64,000 nt of DNA from CAVVYJ01 sp963752495. Lineage in GTDB: Bacteria > Pseudomonadota > Gammaproteobacteria > Burkholderiales > Methylophilaceae. Positions 27,908-36,655 of this stretch are shown here, piece by piece (within the stretch, counting starts at the first letter, position 1; each line of letters begins with the position of its first letter). A program made the translations under genes and the position numbers. The notes under the pieces are model-generated. The model was given only the letters and a program-made list of their open reading frames with translations. It was not told the origin of the DNA and did no database searches. The stretch spans positions 62,001 through 126,000 of the forward strand of contig CAVVYJ010000002.1 in the NCBI GenBank assembly GCA_963752495.1. The letters are read 5' to 3'.

Positions 27908-29763
27908 TTATTTCCACTCTACCAAGCTGAACTCATAAAGCTTTTCACCTACTTTAGCTTTGTTTTGCTCTGCAATCACTGCTTCATTCATTTGTTCTAA
28001 TTTCTCTGCTTTCTTCGCGGCAATAATCGCTTCTTTTTGCTCTTTTATGGCCAATTTTTTCTCATCTAATTGAATGACTTCTGCTGTGTTTAGATTTTCC
28101 TGAGCAATCGATTTTAATAAGAGCAATTCTTCAATAAGGTTTTTATCCAGTCCGGCACGTGGCTCAAGACGGTTGTTGTAAATTAAATCGTCCAGATAAA
28201 CGATACAAGCCGGTGTGTTCCAAGCTTGTTGTAAGCCTTCTGCTAAGTGTGGGAAAGATTCCAAGTTGTGATTGGCTGATTTGTCACCTTTAGCGAACTC
28301 AGAAATTTTAATATTGAAGTGTTCTTTACATTCCATGGCTACTTGTTCGTAGAACTCTTGTAAATTTTCCTTAGCCAGCAAATCTAGCAAGAAAAGCCAA
28401 ATTGTTACGGATTGTTTTGGGTGATCCAGCAAGTGATTTTGCAATAACTGGATGGCAAGTGAGGTGCGGCCATGCGATAAGAACACATCGGCGTGATCTA
28501 AAACGGCCAATCCCTGATGTGCCTCTTCAACCAAAATAGGCTCTTCTACAATTTGTGTAGATTCAAAACTTTCTTCCATGGCTGCAGATTTCTCTGCCTG
28601 CAGTACTTTGGCTTTGACGTGGCGCTATGTCAGCAAAAAGGTTATCTTCCTCTGTTGTATCAAACTCTTCACTGGCTAAGTTTTCATTTTCCAGATCGGA
28701 CCAGATGGCTTCGGTGCTTTCAGCTTGCAATTTAAGCTGGCGACGGCGCCACCAAGTCACTGCATAGTATCCACCTACTAATAATAAGCCACCACCGAAT
28801 ACAGGGAAGCAGACTAGATGCTTTATCTTTAAATGAATTAGCTGAGGCAATTTCTTGTGTTTTAAGACTGTTTTCAGACTTTAACTTAAGGTTTTCTTGC
28901 TGCAATTTTGTGATTTGCTTTTCAAGATTCATAAGCCGATTGTTCATCGCAGTAACCTCATCTTGCATCGCAACATCTTCAGCAATAGGTTCTGCATTTG
29001 CATCGGGTGTAAATGTAAGTTGCTTGTCCATGCGTAAATTAGCCGCTCCTAATGGCACGTCAGCTTGATTGCCACCAGAGATAGAAAGTCTTGGTTTGCT
29101 TTGGGTGGCGATATTCTTTTCTGCTGAATTGAGTGAATTTTCTTCACTACCGCCTGGCACATGCAAAACGATATCTGGATTATTGTTTTTTAGTGTTTTA
29201 TTTTTTTGCTTTTTTTTGCTTTTTTTTGCTTTTTTTTCTGTGGTAATTATGGTTTGTTTTTGTGATGAACTTGCAACAGCCTTTTCAGTAGAAACTTTCG
29301 ATTCGTTAGTTATTGTCGACAAGACTTCGTCATCAGTGTTTTCAATTTCGGCAGTTAATAGCGGGTCTATCAGCAAAACATAATCACGGCGAACAGAGCT
29401 GCCACAATCGGCAACCACTGCCAGATTTAAAATTGGCTCATTAACTACTTGTGCAGTTGTTAAGGTAAGCGTTGCCTCATCGTTTACCACAGGGCCAAGT
29501 TTGAAACTTGCATGGGATAATTGGTGGCTATTTCCGTCACTAGTGTCGAGTTTAAAACAGCTTGCGTCTTTAATTTCGCCTGCGCCAAACACATTAATTT
29601 TAGCTTTAAGCGGCTGCCCTAAATGCGATTTCACTTCAATATCGCTTAAGCCAAGTGCTAACGCATTGCCTTGAGAGGCAAGTGTAATAAGGCTGAGAGC
29701 AATCGCAACAGCACGTTTTAATTTATAGTTATGATGCATAGTGGTACCCATTTCTTTAAACAT
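27908..29763 (-). CDS. fimV: FimV/HubP-like polar membrane protein, two frameshifts
   Basis: Three frames read as one 617-residue protein. The N-terminal frame (28732..29763) has a signal peptide, the FimV domain (LGLSDIEVKSHLGQPLKAKI, about residues 35-140), a Lys-rich stretch and a coiled coil (MNNRLMNLEKQITKLQQENL). The middle frame supplies the membrane helix (VFGGGLLLVGGYYAVTWW), the last one the cytoplasmic tail with TIWLFLLDLLAKENLQEFY. Shifts lie at the GGG of 28804-28806 (plus strand) and between about 28570 and 28630; each is one extra base. FimV/HubP proteins organise the pole and support pili. The gene converges with ubiA with no gap. Confidence 0.82.
29201..29237. repeat. 10-bp tandem repeat inside the fimV-like gene
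   Basis: Three exact copies of TTTTTTTGCT plus a partial fourth (seven T) on the plus strand. In the minus-strand gene they encode the Lys-rich stretch KKAKKSKKKQKNK. The unit is 10 bases, not a multiple of three, so gain or loss of one copy would shift the frame. The copies also form runs of eight A/T bases prone to slippage. Confidence 0.9.
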
Positions 29764-29963
29764 ATTCTTGTTGTGTGTTTAATTTTTAAAATTGGTAGAA
29801 ATTGTTTTCTACCTTTACAAAACAAGAATAAGCAATTGACGTGCCAACTAGATATTGGCGGCTTTTTATGTTTAATTGACGGCAGCAAATGCACAGACTT
29901 GAATAATAATTTTTTTGATTAAATTTAAAATCATTTTAGATTCGTCTTATACGTTTAATTTGT

Positions 29964-29993
29964 TTGACAGATCTGTAAGCAAAAGCATATAAT
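29964..29993 (+). promoter_or_regulatory. Sigma-70-type promoter of rplM-rpsI
   Basis: A consensus -35 box TTGACA (29964-29969) and a consensus -10 box TATAAT (29988-29993) are 18 bases apart. The rplM ATG is at 30037, leaving a leader of about 37 bases. This is the strongest promoter match I see in the window, as expected for ribosomal protein genes. The rest of the gap 29764-30036 is AT-rich with nothing else recognisable. Confidence 0.82.
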
Positions 29994-30036
29994 CCGCCCT
30001 CTTGATTTTAAATAGCACGAATATTGGTAGTTTGAT

Positions 30037-30465
30037 ATGAAAACTTTTTCAGCAAAAACACATGAAGTAAAACGTGACTGGTTCGTGATTGATGCGACAG
30101 ATCTAGTTTTGGGCCGCGTGGCCAGCGCTTGCGCGCACCGTCTACGTGGTAAACATAAAACCATCTACACGCCACATTGCGACACGGGTGATTATATCGT
30201 TGTGATTAACGCCGATAAATTAAAAGTGACTGGTCAAAAGGCGACTGATAAAGAATATCACCGTCACTCTGGCTATCCAGGCGGTATTAGCACAACAACT
30301 TTCTCTAAGATGCAAGATCGTTTTCCTGGTCGTGCGTTAGAAAAAGCAGTAAAAGGCATGTTGCCAAAAGGTCCGCTGGGCTATGCAATGGCAAAAAAAT
30401 TAAAGGTTTATGCAGGCGACAAGCATGAACACGCGGCACAACAGCCGCAAGCGTTGACTATCTAA
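30037..30465 (+). CDS. rplM: 50S ribosomal protein L13
   Basis: L13 is an early-assembly protein of the large ribosomal subunit. The 142-residue protein has the family length and reads MKTFSAKTHEVKRDWFVIDA at the start, GRVASACAHRLRGKHK and ALEKAVKGMLPKGPLG later. A consensus promoter lies upstream, and rpsI follows after 12 bases, the universal L13-S9 operon. Confidence 0.98.
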   Translation: MKTFSAKTHEVKRDWFVIDATDLVLGRVASACAHRLRGKHKTIYTPHCDTGDYIVVINADKLKVTGQKATDKEYHRHSGYPGGISTTTFSKMQDRFPGRALEKAVKGMLPKGPLGYAMAKKLKVYAGDKHEHAAQQPQALTI

Positions 30466-30477
30466 AAGGTATAGCGA

Positions 30478-30870
30478 ATGATTGGTAAATATAACTATGG
30501 TACAGGCCGCCGCAAAAGCTCAGTAGCGCGCGTGTTTTTAAAATCAGGTAAGGGCAATATCATTGTTAATGATAAGCCAGCTGATGAATATTTCTCACGC
30601 GTGACTTCACGCATGATTTTACGTCAACCACTAGAGCTTACTAACAACACAGCAAGTTTCGATATTATGGTGAATGTCATTGGTGGTGGTGAGTCTGGCC
30701 AAGCCGGTGCAGTTCGTCACGGTATTACGCGAGCTTTGATTGATTATGATGCAGCGCTGAAAAGCGCGTTATCACAAGCAGGTTTTGTTACACGTGATGC
30801 ACGTGAAGTAGAACGTAAAAAAGTGGGCTTACGCAAGGCGCGCCGTCGTAAACAATTCTCTAAACGCTAA
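30478..30870 (+). CDS. rpsI: 30S ribosomal protein S9
   Basis: S9 contacts the decoding region of the small subunit through its C-terminal tail. The 130-residue protein has YGTGRRKSSVARVF near the start, GQAGAVRHGITRAL in the middle and the basic tail KVGLRKARRRKQFSKR. AAAAGG precedes the ATG. A strong intrinsic terminator follows 22 bases after the stop. Confidence 0.98.
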   Translation: MIGKYNYGTGRRKSSVARVFLKSGKGNIIVNDKPADEYFSRVTSRMILRQPLELTNNTASFDIMVNVIGGGESGQAGAVRHGITRALIDYDAALKSALSQAGFVTRDAREVERKKVGLRKARRRKQFSKR

Positions 30871-30892
30871 TTCGATTAAGCGTCAGGAAATT

Positions 30893-30926
30893 AAAAAAGG
30901 TCGCTGTTGCGGCCTTTTTTATTTTG
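30893..30926 (+). terminator. Intrinsic terminator after rpsI
   Basis: An inverted repeat AAAAAAGGTCGC / GCGGCCTTTTTT with a 4-base TGTT loop ends in a T run. It closes the rplM-rpsI unit and separates it from argC. Confidence 0.9.
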
Positions 30927-30960
30927 CATTGATTTTAGATGTTAGGCAAACTTTGTTATC

Positions 30961-32016
30961 ATGAATTCTATGGTTGAAAAATTAAAAATAGGCATTGTAG
31001 GCGGCACAGGTTATACCGGTGTTGAATTACTGCGTTTACTAGCGATTCATCCTAAGGCTGAAATTGTCGCTGTTACATCACGGGGTGAAGCGGGGATACA
31101 GGTTGCTGAGATGTTTCCGAGTTTGCGCGGTTATGTGGATGTGGCGTTTTCTGATCCTGCAACGGTTGATTTGACAAAATGTGATGTGGTGTTTTTTGCA
31201 ACACCGCATGGTGTGGCCATGGCGCAAACACCTGCGCTGGTGGCAGCTGGTGTTAAGGTTATCGATTTGGCGGCGGATTTTAGGTTGCAAGACACCGCCG
31301 TGTTTGAAAAGTGGTACAAAATGCCACATAGCTGCCCGGATATATTGCAAGATGCTGTATATGGCATTCCTGAACTTTATCGGGGAAAAATTAAAACTGC
31401 TAAGGTAATTGGTAACCCTGGTTGTTACCCTACTACAGTTTTGCTGGGACTAGCGCCGTTATTAGAAAGTGGCTTGATTGATTTTTCCACGCCGATTATT
31501 GCTGACTCCAAATCTGGTGTTTCTGGTGCTGGTAGAAAAGCCGAAGTGGCAACGTTGTTTGCAGAAGCCTCAGACAATATGAAAGCCTATGGCGTAGCTG
31601 GGCACAGACACCATCCCGAAATCAATGCACAGTTGAACCAATTGGCAGGTAGTGAAGTCAATTTTATATTCACGCCGCATTTAATTCCGATGATTCGGGG
31701 CATGCTTTCTACAGTTTATGTAAAACTGTCTGAAAAAGCTAAAGGCGTTGATGTGCAAGCGCTTTATGAAAAACGCTATGAAAAAGAACAATTTGTGGAT
31801 GTGTTGCCAGTGGGGTGCCTGCCGGAAACCCGCTCTGTACGTGGCTCTAACCACTTGCGGATTGCATTGCACAAGCAAGCAGAGGGCCATTTAACGGTGT
31901 TGGTAGTACAGGATAATTTGGTGAAAGGTGCTGCAGGACAGGCGGTACAAAACATGAACATTATGTTTGGGCTAGATGAAAAGTGCGGCTTGGATGTTGT
32001 GCCGTTGCTGCCTTAA
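30961..32016 (+). CDS. argC: N-acetyl-gamma-glutamyl-phosphate reductase
   Basis: ArgC reduces N-acetylglutamyl phosphate to the semialdehyde in arginine synthesis. The 351-residue protein has the NADP-binding IGIVGGTGYTGVELLRLL and the active-site Cys155 in VIGNPGCYPTTV, plus GVSGAGRKAE. An alternative ATG three codons later (30970) is equally possible. The following genes are close but separately spaced; the location after rpsI and before the bactofilin/erpA set is common in betaproteobacteria. Confidence 0.97.
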   Translation: MNSMVEKLKIGIVGGTGYTGVELLRLLAIHPKAEIVAVTSRGEAGIQVAEMFPSLRGYVDVAFSDPATVDLTKCDVVFFATPHGVAMAQTPALVAAGVKVIDLAADFRLQDTAVFEKWYKMPHSCPDILQDAVYGIPELYRGKIKTAKVIGNPGCYPTTVLLGLAPLLESGLIDFSTPIIADSKSGVSGAGRKAEVATLFAEASDNMKAYGVAGHRHHPEINAQLNQLAGSEVNFIFTPHLIPMIRGMLSTVYVKLSEKAKGVDVQALYEKRYEKEQFVDVLPVGCLPETRSVRGSNHLRIALHKQAEGHLTVLVVQDNLVKGAAGQAVQNMNIMFGLDEKCGLDVVPLLP

Positions 32017-32030
32017 GCGTTTGAGACAAT

Positions 32031-32402
32031 ATGAAACCTATCCGTCGTAGAGTTCGCCGACATTTTGGCTTAACGGCTAAGCAAGTTGCGGTGCGCTCGC
32101 ATCGGCCTTGGTATTTTCAGGTTTTTTTAGCATTTTTATTTGTGGCAATTGGTTTTGGCTTAGCTTATTGGATGCTGCACAAAGATGATATTGATACTGT
32201 GCGCAAAAATTTACAAGAAAAGACTCTTGAAAATCAGGCATTAGAAGCCAAATTAATAGGGGCACAGCGTGAGTTGCAGGTTGAACTTGCAACAAATAAT
32301 AACCTTGCCAAAGAGCTTACAAGCGTTCAAGATGAGAACCTTAAAATAAAAGAAGACTTATTTTTTTATAAAAGTATGCTTAATGGCAAAAGATCAAGAT
32401 AA
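32031..32402 (+). CDS. Small membrane protein with coiled coil (DUF6776-like)
   Basis: A 123-residue protein with a basic N-terminus, one membrane helix (VFLAFLFVAIGFGLAYWML, about residues 31-49) and a following coiled coil (LQEKTLENQALEAKLIGAQ) with a basic end. It resembles the DUF6776 family found next to bactofilin genes in betaproteobacteria. That assignment is from memory and uncertain. The placement 14 bases after argC and just before a bactofilin suggests an envelope or cytoskeletal role. Confidence 0.75.
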   Translation: MKPIRRRVRRHFGLTAKQVAVRSHRPWYFQVFLAFLFVAIGFGLAYWMLHKDDIDTVRKNLQEKTLENQALEAKLIGAQRELQVELATNNNLAKELTSVQDENLKIKEDLFFYKSMLNGKRSR

Positions 32403-32433
32403 TGGTTTAGCCTAAAGCGGGTGGAAAAGTTAA

Positions 32434-32817
32434 ATGTTTTTTAAAAGACCAAATAAAATTGATAGTCGCATCGATACGCTCATTGGTGCTGATAGCCGTG
32501 TTGAAGGTGATATAGTGTTTAGCGGTGGTTTGCGAGTAGATGGTGCTATCCGCGGTAGTGTAACTGAGCAGCATGGTGTGCCTAGCACGATTATTTTGAG
32601 TGAAAATGGACGTATCGAAGGTTCGGTTAGTGCTGCAAAAATAGTGTTAAATGGCGCAGTGGTCGGGCCTGTGAGGTCTGGGCAGTTTATTGAACTGCAA
32701 ACCAAAGCACGTATTACCGGCGATTTGCATTACAAGTCACTCGAAATGCATACAGGTGCAGTAATTGATGGCAAGCTTGTTCATTTAGACGAGAATGCAA
32801 CTGAAGAATTAGATTAA
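32434..32817 (+). CDS. Bactofilin family cytoskeletal protein
   Basis: Bactofilins polymerise without nucleotides into filaments used in cell shape, stalks or polarity. The 127-residue protein has a short N-terminal tail and a beta-helical core with repeating hydrophobic/glycine turns: TLIGADSRVEGDIVFSGGLR, VDGAIRGSV, GRIEGSVSAAKIVLNGAVVG and ARITGDLHYKSLEMHTGAVI. It sits between the coiled-coil membrane protein and erpA. Together the first two may form a small envelope module. Confidence 0.92.
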   Translation: MFFKRPNKIDSRIDTLIGADSRVEGDIVFSGGLRVDGAIRGSVTEQHGVPSTIILSENGRIEGSVSAAKIVLNGAVVGPVRSGQFIELQTKARITGDLHYKSLEMHTGAVIDGKLVHLDENATEELD

Positions 32818-32856
32818 TGTCGAAGTTAGAGTAGATATGTTTAAAGGAGTTATGGA

Positions 32857-33222
32857 ATGAATACAGTAACCGATATGCCAGAAGTAGAAATGCCAACACC
32901 ATTGGTGTTTACGGATAATGCGGCAAAAAAAGTAAAAGAGCTCATCGAAGAGGAAGGTTCGCCTGACCTTAAACTCCGCGTATTTGTGAGCGGTGGCGGT
33001 TGTTCTGGTTTTCAGTATGGGTTTACTTTTGAAGAAGAAGTGAACGAAGATGATACACAAGTGCAAAAAGACACGGTGACTTTGCTGATTGACCCAATGA
33101 GCCTGCAATACTTGATGGGCGCGGAGATTGATTATCAAGATAACTTGCAAGGTTCGCAATTCGTGATTCGCAACCCTAATGCACAAAGCACTTGTGGATG
33201 CGGTAGTTCGTTCTCGGTTTAA
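32857..33222 (+). CDS. erpA: Iron-sulfur cluster insertion protein ErpA
   Basis: ErpA is an A-type carrier that delivers Fe-S clusters to apoproteins. The 121-residue protein has the three cluster-binding cysteines C49 (GGGCSGFQYG), C113 and C115 (CGCGSSFSV). The ribosome binding site AAAGGAG is clear. The gene is followed by an intrinsic terminator shared with the converging metal-handling cluster. Confidence 0.95.
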   Translation: MNTVTDMPEVEMPTPLVFTDNAAKKVKELIEEEGSPDLKLRVFVSGGGCSGFQYGFTFEEEVNEDDTQVQKDTVTLLIDPMSLQYLMGAEIDYQDNLQGSQFVIRNPNAQSTCGCGSSFSV

Positions 33223-33237
33223 ATTTTATTAAGTTGT

Positions 33238-33270
33238 AAAAAAGCCAAGCGTTTGCTTGGCTTTTTTATT
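33238..33270. terminator. Bidirectional intrinsic terminator between erpA and the MerT-like gene
   Basis: AAAAAAGCCAAGC and GCTTGGCTTTTTT form a perfect stem with loop GTTT. It has T runs in both directions and lies between converging genes, so it can end both transcripts. It stops 3 bases short of the MerT-like stop codon. Confidence 0.9.
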
Positions 33271-33272
33271 GG

Positions 33273-33677
33273 TCATAGTATTAACGGCGCAATAAACGCA
33301 AAAAATCCGCCGATTAAAAATATAACAACAGAAACGATATAAACCCGTACTGAAGTTTTGCGTGTTTGTAGGCAAGTTGCTGCAAGTGTAGGATCTGCTG
33401 GGCATGGCAAAGTGCGCGCACGCCATTGCATAGCCCCTGATAAAATAAGCATGATGCCAGCGAATAGAAATACGCCTAACTTATGCTCAGAAAACCATAC
33501 CAGTTGCGGTACATTACTTACTAACGAGGACATCGCAGCGCCAGCGCCCAAACCTACTAGCGTAGCGGGTAGCGCACAACAAATCAGGGTTCCACCGCTG
33601 GTAAAAAGCGATAAAAACGATGCCGCTTTAGTCTTTTTAAGGCTTGCCATTTCGGCATCAAGAAGATTCCCAGTCAT
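33273..33677 (-). CDS. MerT-like membrane metal transporter
   Basis: A 134-residue protein with about three membrane helices. The first has a vicinal cysteine pair (C33, C34 in GGTLICCALPATLVGLGAG) as in the mercury importer MerT; two further cysteines (C92, C102) lie in a loop where MerT has a second cysteine pair. Its ATG directly follows the stop of a MerP-like gene, matching the merT/merP pairing although the order is reversed. No merA or merR is present, so copper or another soft metal is as likely as mercury. Confidence 0.75.
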   Translation of the reverse strand: MTGNLLDAEMASLKKTKAASFLSLFTSGGTLICCALPATLVGLGAGAAMSSLVSNVPQLVWFSEHKLGVFLFAGIMLILSGAMQWRARTLPCPADPTLAATCLQTRKTSVRVYIVSVVIFLIGGFFAFIAPLIL

Positions 33678-34013
33678 TTACTTTGCCCCTTTCTTTTCTT
33701 CCATTTCTGCTTTAATGTGCGCCACTGGATGCTCGCTTATTTCGATGCTTGTTACCTCGTAACCCGCGTCTTTAATCAAATCTTTTACGGTGTCATTCGA
33801 TAAATTTTGCCCTTCTTTAAGTTCTATTGCTACAACGCGTTGTTTTAGGTTCACATACACATCTTTGGTTTGGATTAGCGCGCGCATTTTTTTCTCTATA
33901 CCCTGCGCACAAAACGCACACACCATGCCGTTCACATTAGCCTTGATGGTTTGTACGGCAAAAGCTGTTTGACTAAAAAAAGTGATAAAAATAATAGCGT
34001 ATAGTTTTTTCAT
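33678..34013 (-). CDS. MerP-like periplasmic heavy-metal-associated protein
   Basis: A 111-residue secreted HMA-domain protein. The signal peptide ends near AFA (residue 19), and the metal-binding motif GMVCAFCAQGIE has C32 and C35. AAGGAAA precedes the ATG. The domain continues with VAIELKEGQNLSNDTVKDLI, typical of the ferredoxin-like HMA fold, then a charged tail. It is directly followed by the MerT-like transporter, to which it could hand metal ions. The metal is not determinable. Confidence 0.85.
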   Translation of the reverse strand: MKKLYAIIFITFFSQTAFAVQTIKANVNGMVCAFCAQGIEKKMRALIQTKDVYVNLKQRVVAIELKEGQNLSNDTVKDLIKDAGYEVTSIEISEHPVAHIKAEMEEKKGAK

Positions 34014-34027
34014 GAATTTTCCTTAAA

Positions 34028-34696
34028 TTAAAATATGTACATAAAGTTAAAACGTGGTTCACGAGAGTTATTAATGCCAGCCTCAACAAAAAAGCTTTTG
34101 TTAATAAGACGAAGCATTGGGGTGACTTCAATTTTGTCAGACAAACCATTCATATTGCGCGCCTCTAAAATAAACCAGGGTTGGGTTTTGTCATATTCAG
34201 TTTCGTAAAACGAGAACCCCGCACGCACACTGGTAAAATCATGGTTGATATCACTTGCGCGATATAAACGATGGCTTGCGGCTAAGTAAACACGGGTAGT
34301 TTCATAATCAAATTGAACGCCAGGCGTAACCATGAGTTTGTCAAAATCATCATCTTTGCCACCTTGTTCATTCTCACCTTGCAGCGCGCCCACACCGCCC
34401 ATAAACCACAAGTTTGCTTGTGCATGTGGCATATTCCATCGTTTTAAAAGCCGTGTGTAAGTGAGCTCTTCGAGCGTTCGCGTTTTGCTTTTGTCATCGC
34501 TACGCATATAAGTTGCGCTGATTCCAAACGCATCGCGCGGTGTGATGGCATAGTTTATAAATAATTCACGCCAGTTGTTGTTAAAGTCGCCCATCGCCAT
34601 GAACGAATCTTTAAAGCCCATGGGGCCAGCGGTGGCGAATGGCGAGCTTATTGCAAGCACCATGCCCAATAGCACGGCTTTTTGTTGCGGTAACAT
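34028..34696 (-). CDS. Outer membrane beta-barrel-like protein in the metal cluster
   Basis: A 222-residue protein with signal peptide (cleavage near FATA) and alternating hydrophobic strands ending in a C-terminal phenylalanine (RFNFMYIF), both typical of an outer membrane beta-barrel. I do not recognise the family. AAAGGAA lies before the ATG. Its place between the MerP-like gene and a Cys/His-rich secreted protein suggests metal passage or sensing at the outer membrane, but this is inference from context only. Confidence 0.72.
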   Translation of the reverse strand: MLPQQKAVLLGMVLAISSPFATAGPMGFKDSFMAMGDFNNNWRELFINYAITPRDAFGISATYMRSDDKSKTRTLEELTYTRLLKRWNMPHAQANLWFMGGVGALQGENEQGGKDDDFDKLMVTPGVQFDYETTRVYLAASHRLYRASDINHDFTSVRAGFSFYETEYDKTQPWFILEARNMNGLSDKIEVTPMLRLINKSFFVEAGINNSREPRFNFMYIF

Positions 34697-34758
34697 TTAA
34701 ATTCCTTTCTTAAAAAGTGAGCAGTACGCTACAAATTGCAGACGTAATAAGGCTAATT

Positions 34759-35142
34759 TTAAGAAAGGTGTATGGGTGGGCGTTGAAGGTTTGCTAGGTT
34801 TGCGGACAGATAAGATGGAAGTGAAAAACTCAGTTTTGTGGATGATTCTACCGAGCTGATCTTTAAAACTGGGCTAGGTAGCTCTGCAAAGCTAGCGAAG
34901 CTGGCACACAGCGTAGTGCAACTCGATTGACAATTACTTGAATGATGAGAGGTTGATTTATTGTCTTGATGCTTCAAGATGCCCGTATTTATTGGTTCGT
35001 GGCAGGGCATATTATGCACCTGCTGTTGCATTTTGGTTGGTGTCATGTTGTTGCAACCCAACATATTGGCTGCAGCGAGGCTTTGCAATGGCAATAGTAC
35101 CAATAGCAAATAAGCAAAATAGCGGACAAGTTTTTTAAACAT
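34759..35142 (-). CDS. Secreted Cys/His-rich protein, possibly metal-binding
   Basis: A 127-residue protein with a signal peptide (LLLVLLPLQSLAAA) and a mature region rich in Cys, His and Met, including MLGCNNMTPTKMQQQVHNMPC and HHSSNCQSSCTTLC, followed by a helix and the ending RPPIHLS. The pattern recalls small secreted proteins (DUF2946-like) placed before copper genes. It is the first gene of the four-gene cluster. No function is known to me. Confidence 0.68.
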   Translation of the reverse strand: MFKKLVRYFAYLLLVLLPLQSLAAANMLGCNNMTPTKMQQQVHNMPCHEPINTGILKHQDNKSTSHHSSNCQSSCTTLCASFASFAELPSPVLKISSVESSTKLSFSLPSYLSANLANLQRPPIHLS

Positions 35143-35185
35143 CGTACTTGGGATACTAATTTAGCTAGTTAGTTCAGTCAACAAT

Positions 35186-36484
35186 TTAACGTTTTTCAAT
35201 CGGTACGAAGTCGCGCCGGGCTTCGCCCGTATAAAGCTGCCTTGGGCGGCCGATTTTATGTTCCGGGTCACTATTCATCTCGCTCCATTGCGCAATCCAC
35301 CCAGCAGTGCGGGCGAGCGCAAAAATGGCGGTGAACATGCTATTAGGAATGCCCATGGCGCGCATGACAATGCCGCTGTAAAAATCGACATTCGGGTAAA
35401 GTTTTTTGCTGACAAAATATTCGTCTTCTAAGGCGATTTTCTCTAATTCCATCGCAAGTTTAAACATGGGGTCATCATGCAAACCAAGCTCGTTAAGCAC
35501 CTCGTAACAGGTTTTTTGCATAATGGAGGCGCGTGGGTCCATGCTACGGTAAATACGATGGCCAAAACCCATCAGACGAAAACTGTCAGATTTATCTTTA
35601 GCGCGTTTAATAAATTCGTCTATGCGCGACACATCGCCAATTTCTTCTAGCATATCTAGCGTGGCTTCGTTCGCGCCGCCGTGCGCAGGCCCCCATAGCG
35701 ATGCAATGCCCGCCGCAATGCTGGCGAACGGGTTCGCGCCGCTAGAGCCTACCAAGCGAACGGTCGAGGTTGAAGCATTTTGCTCGTGGTCAGCATGCAG
35801 AATTAAAATCTTCTCGAATGCTCGCGCCAATACTGGGTTTGGCGTATATTCTTCACAAGGGTTAGCAAACATCATATGCATAAAGTTTTCTGCATAGCTG
35901 AGTTTGTTTTTTGGGTACATAAACGGTTGGCCCGTGTTGTATTTATAGCTCCAGGCAGCAATAGTAGGCACTTTCGCCAGTAGTCGATAAGCAGAAATCA
36001 AACGATGCTGCGGGTTATAAACATCCATTGCATCAAAATAGAATGCGGACATCGAACCCACAACGCCTATCATTACCGCCATAGGGTGCGCGTCGCGCCT
36101 GAAGCCACGGAATATGTTGCTGAGCTGGTCGTGCAACATGGTGTGACCACTAATTAAATTTGTAAATTCCGTTTTTTGCTGTGCGTTTGGTAGTTCGCCA
36201 TGCATCAACAAATAGGAAACTTCTAAAAAGTCACAATGCTCAGCCAGTTGTTCGATTGGATAACCGCGGTAATACAGTAGACCTTTTTCACCATCAATGA
36301 AGGTGATGTTTGAATTGCAGGCTGCCGTAGACATAAAACCAGGGTCGTAGGTGAATATACCTTCTTTTCCCAGTGCGCGAATATCGATGACGTCTTTGCC
36401 GAGCGTACCGGAAAGTACGGGTAACTCAATGGATTTGGCGCCATTATCAAAAGAAATAGTGGCTTTGCTAGGTTTGTTGGCCAT
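35186..36484 (-). CDS. gltA: Citrate synthase
   Basis: GltA condenses acetyl-CoA and oxaloacetate to citrate. The 432-residue protein is the long, E. coli-like type, with active-site histidines in the LHADHEQNAST and GFGHRIYRSMDPRA regions and the catalytic Asp near the VDFYSG segment. It is monocistronic, with 171 bases upstream to anmK (36485-36655), where a TATAAT-like minus-strand box lies at 36522-36527 without a convincing -35. No terminator is evident downstream. Confidence 0.97.
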   Translation of the reverse strand: MANKPSKATISFDNGAKSIELPVLSGTLGKDVIDIRALGKEGIFTYDPGFMSTAACNSNITFIDGEKGLLYYRGYPIEQLAEHCDFLEVSYLLMHGELPNAQQKTEFTNLISGHTMLHDQLSNIFRGFRRDAHPMAVMIGVVGSMSAFYFDAMDVYNPQHRLISAYRLLAKVPTIAAWSYKYNTGQPFMYPKNKLSYAENFMHMMFANPCEEYTPNPVLARAFEKILILHADHEQNASTSTVRLVGSSGANPFASIAAGIASLWGPAHGGANEATLDMLEEIGDVSRIDEFIKRAKDKSDSFRLMGFGHRIYRSMDPRASIMQKTCYEVLNELGLHDDPMFKLAMELEKIALEDEYFVSKKLYPNVDFYSGIVMRAMGIPNSMFTAIFALARTAGWIAQWSEMNSDPEHKIGRPRQLYTGEARRDFVPIEKR

Positions 36485-36655
36485 AATTGTTAAGTCATGC
36501 TGAATTTAAATTGTTGGATTAATTATACTCAATCATGTCGCGAATTGTTTAGCTTAAGTCCTACAAACCTATAAGACTATCAAAATAAGCTATTTTCGCT
36601 GCACAAAATCTGTGCTTGAGAATGAGTCAGCTTGGTGCATGTGCTTGGGAAAGGT

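Noticed and set aside
29201..29237. Repeat array as a possible CRISPR
   Set aside because: Units of 10 bases without spacers, inside a coding region; not CRISPR-like.
29731..29922. Small plus-strand frame in the fimV-rplM gap
   Set aside because: It starts within the fimV-like gene, has no ribosome binding site and no similarity I can recognise.
33273..34013. A complete mer operon
   Set aside because: Only MerT-like and MerP-like genes are present; merR, merA and merC/E are missing.
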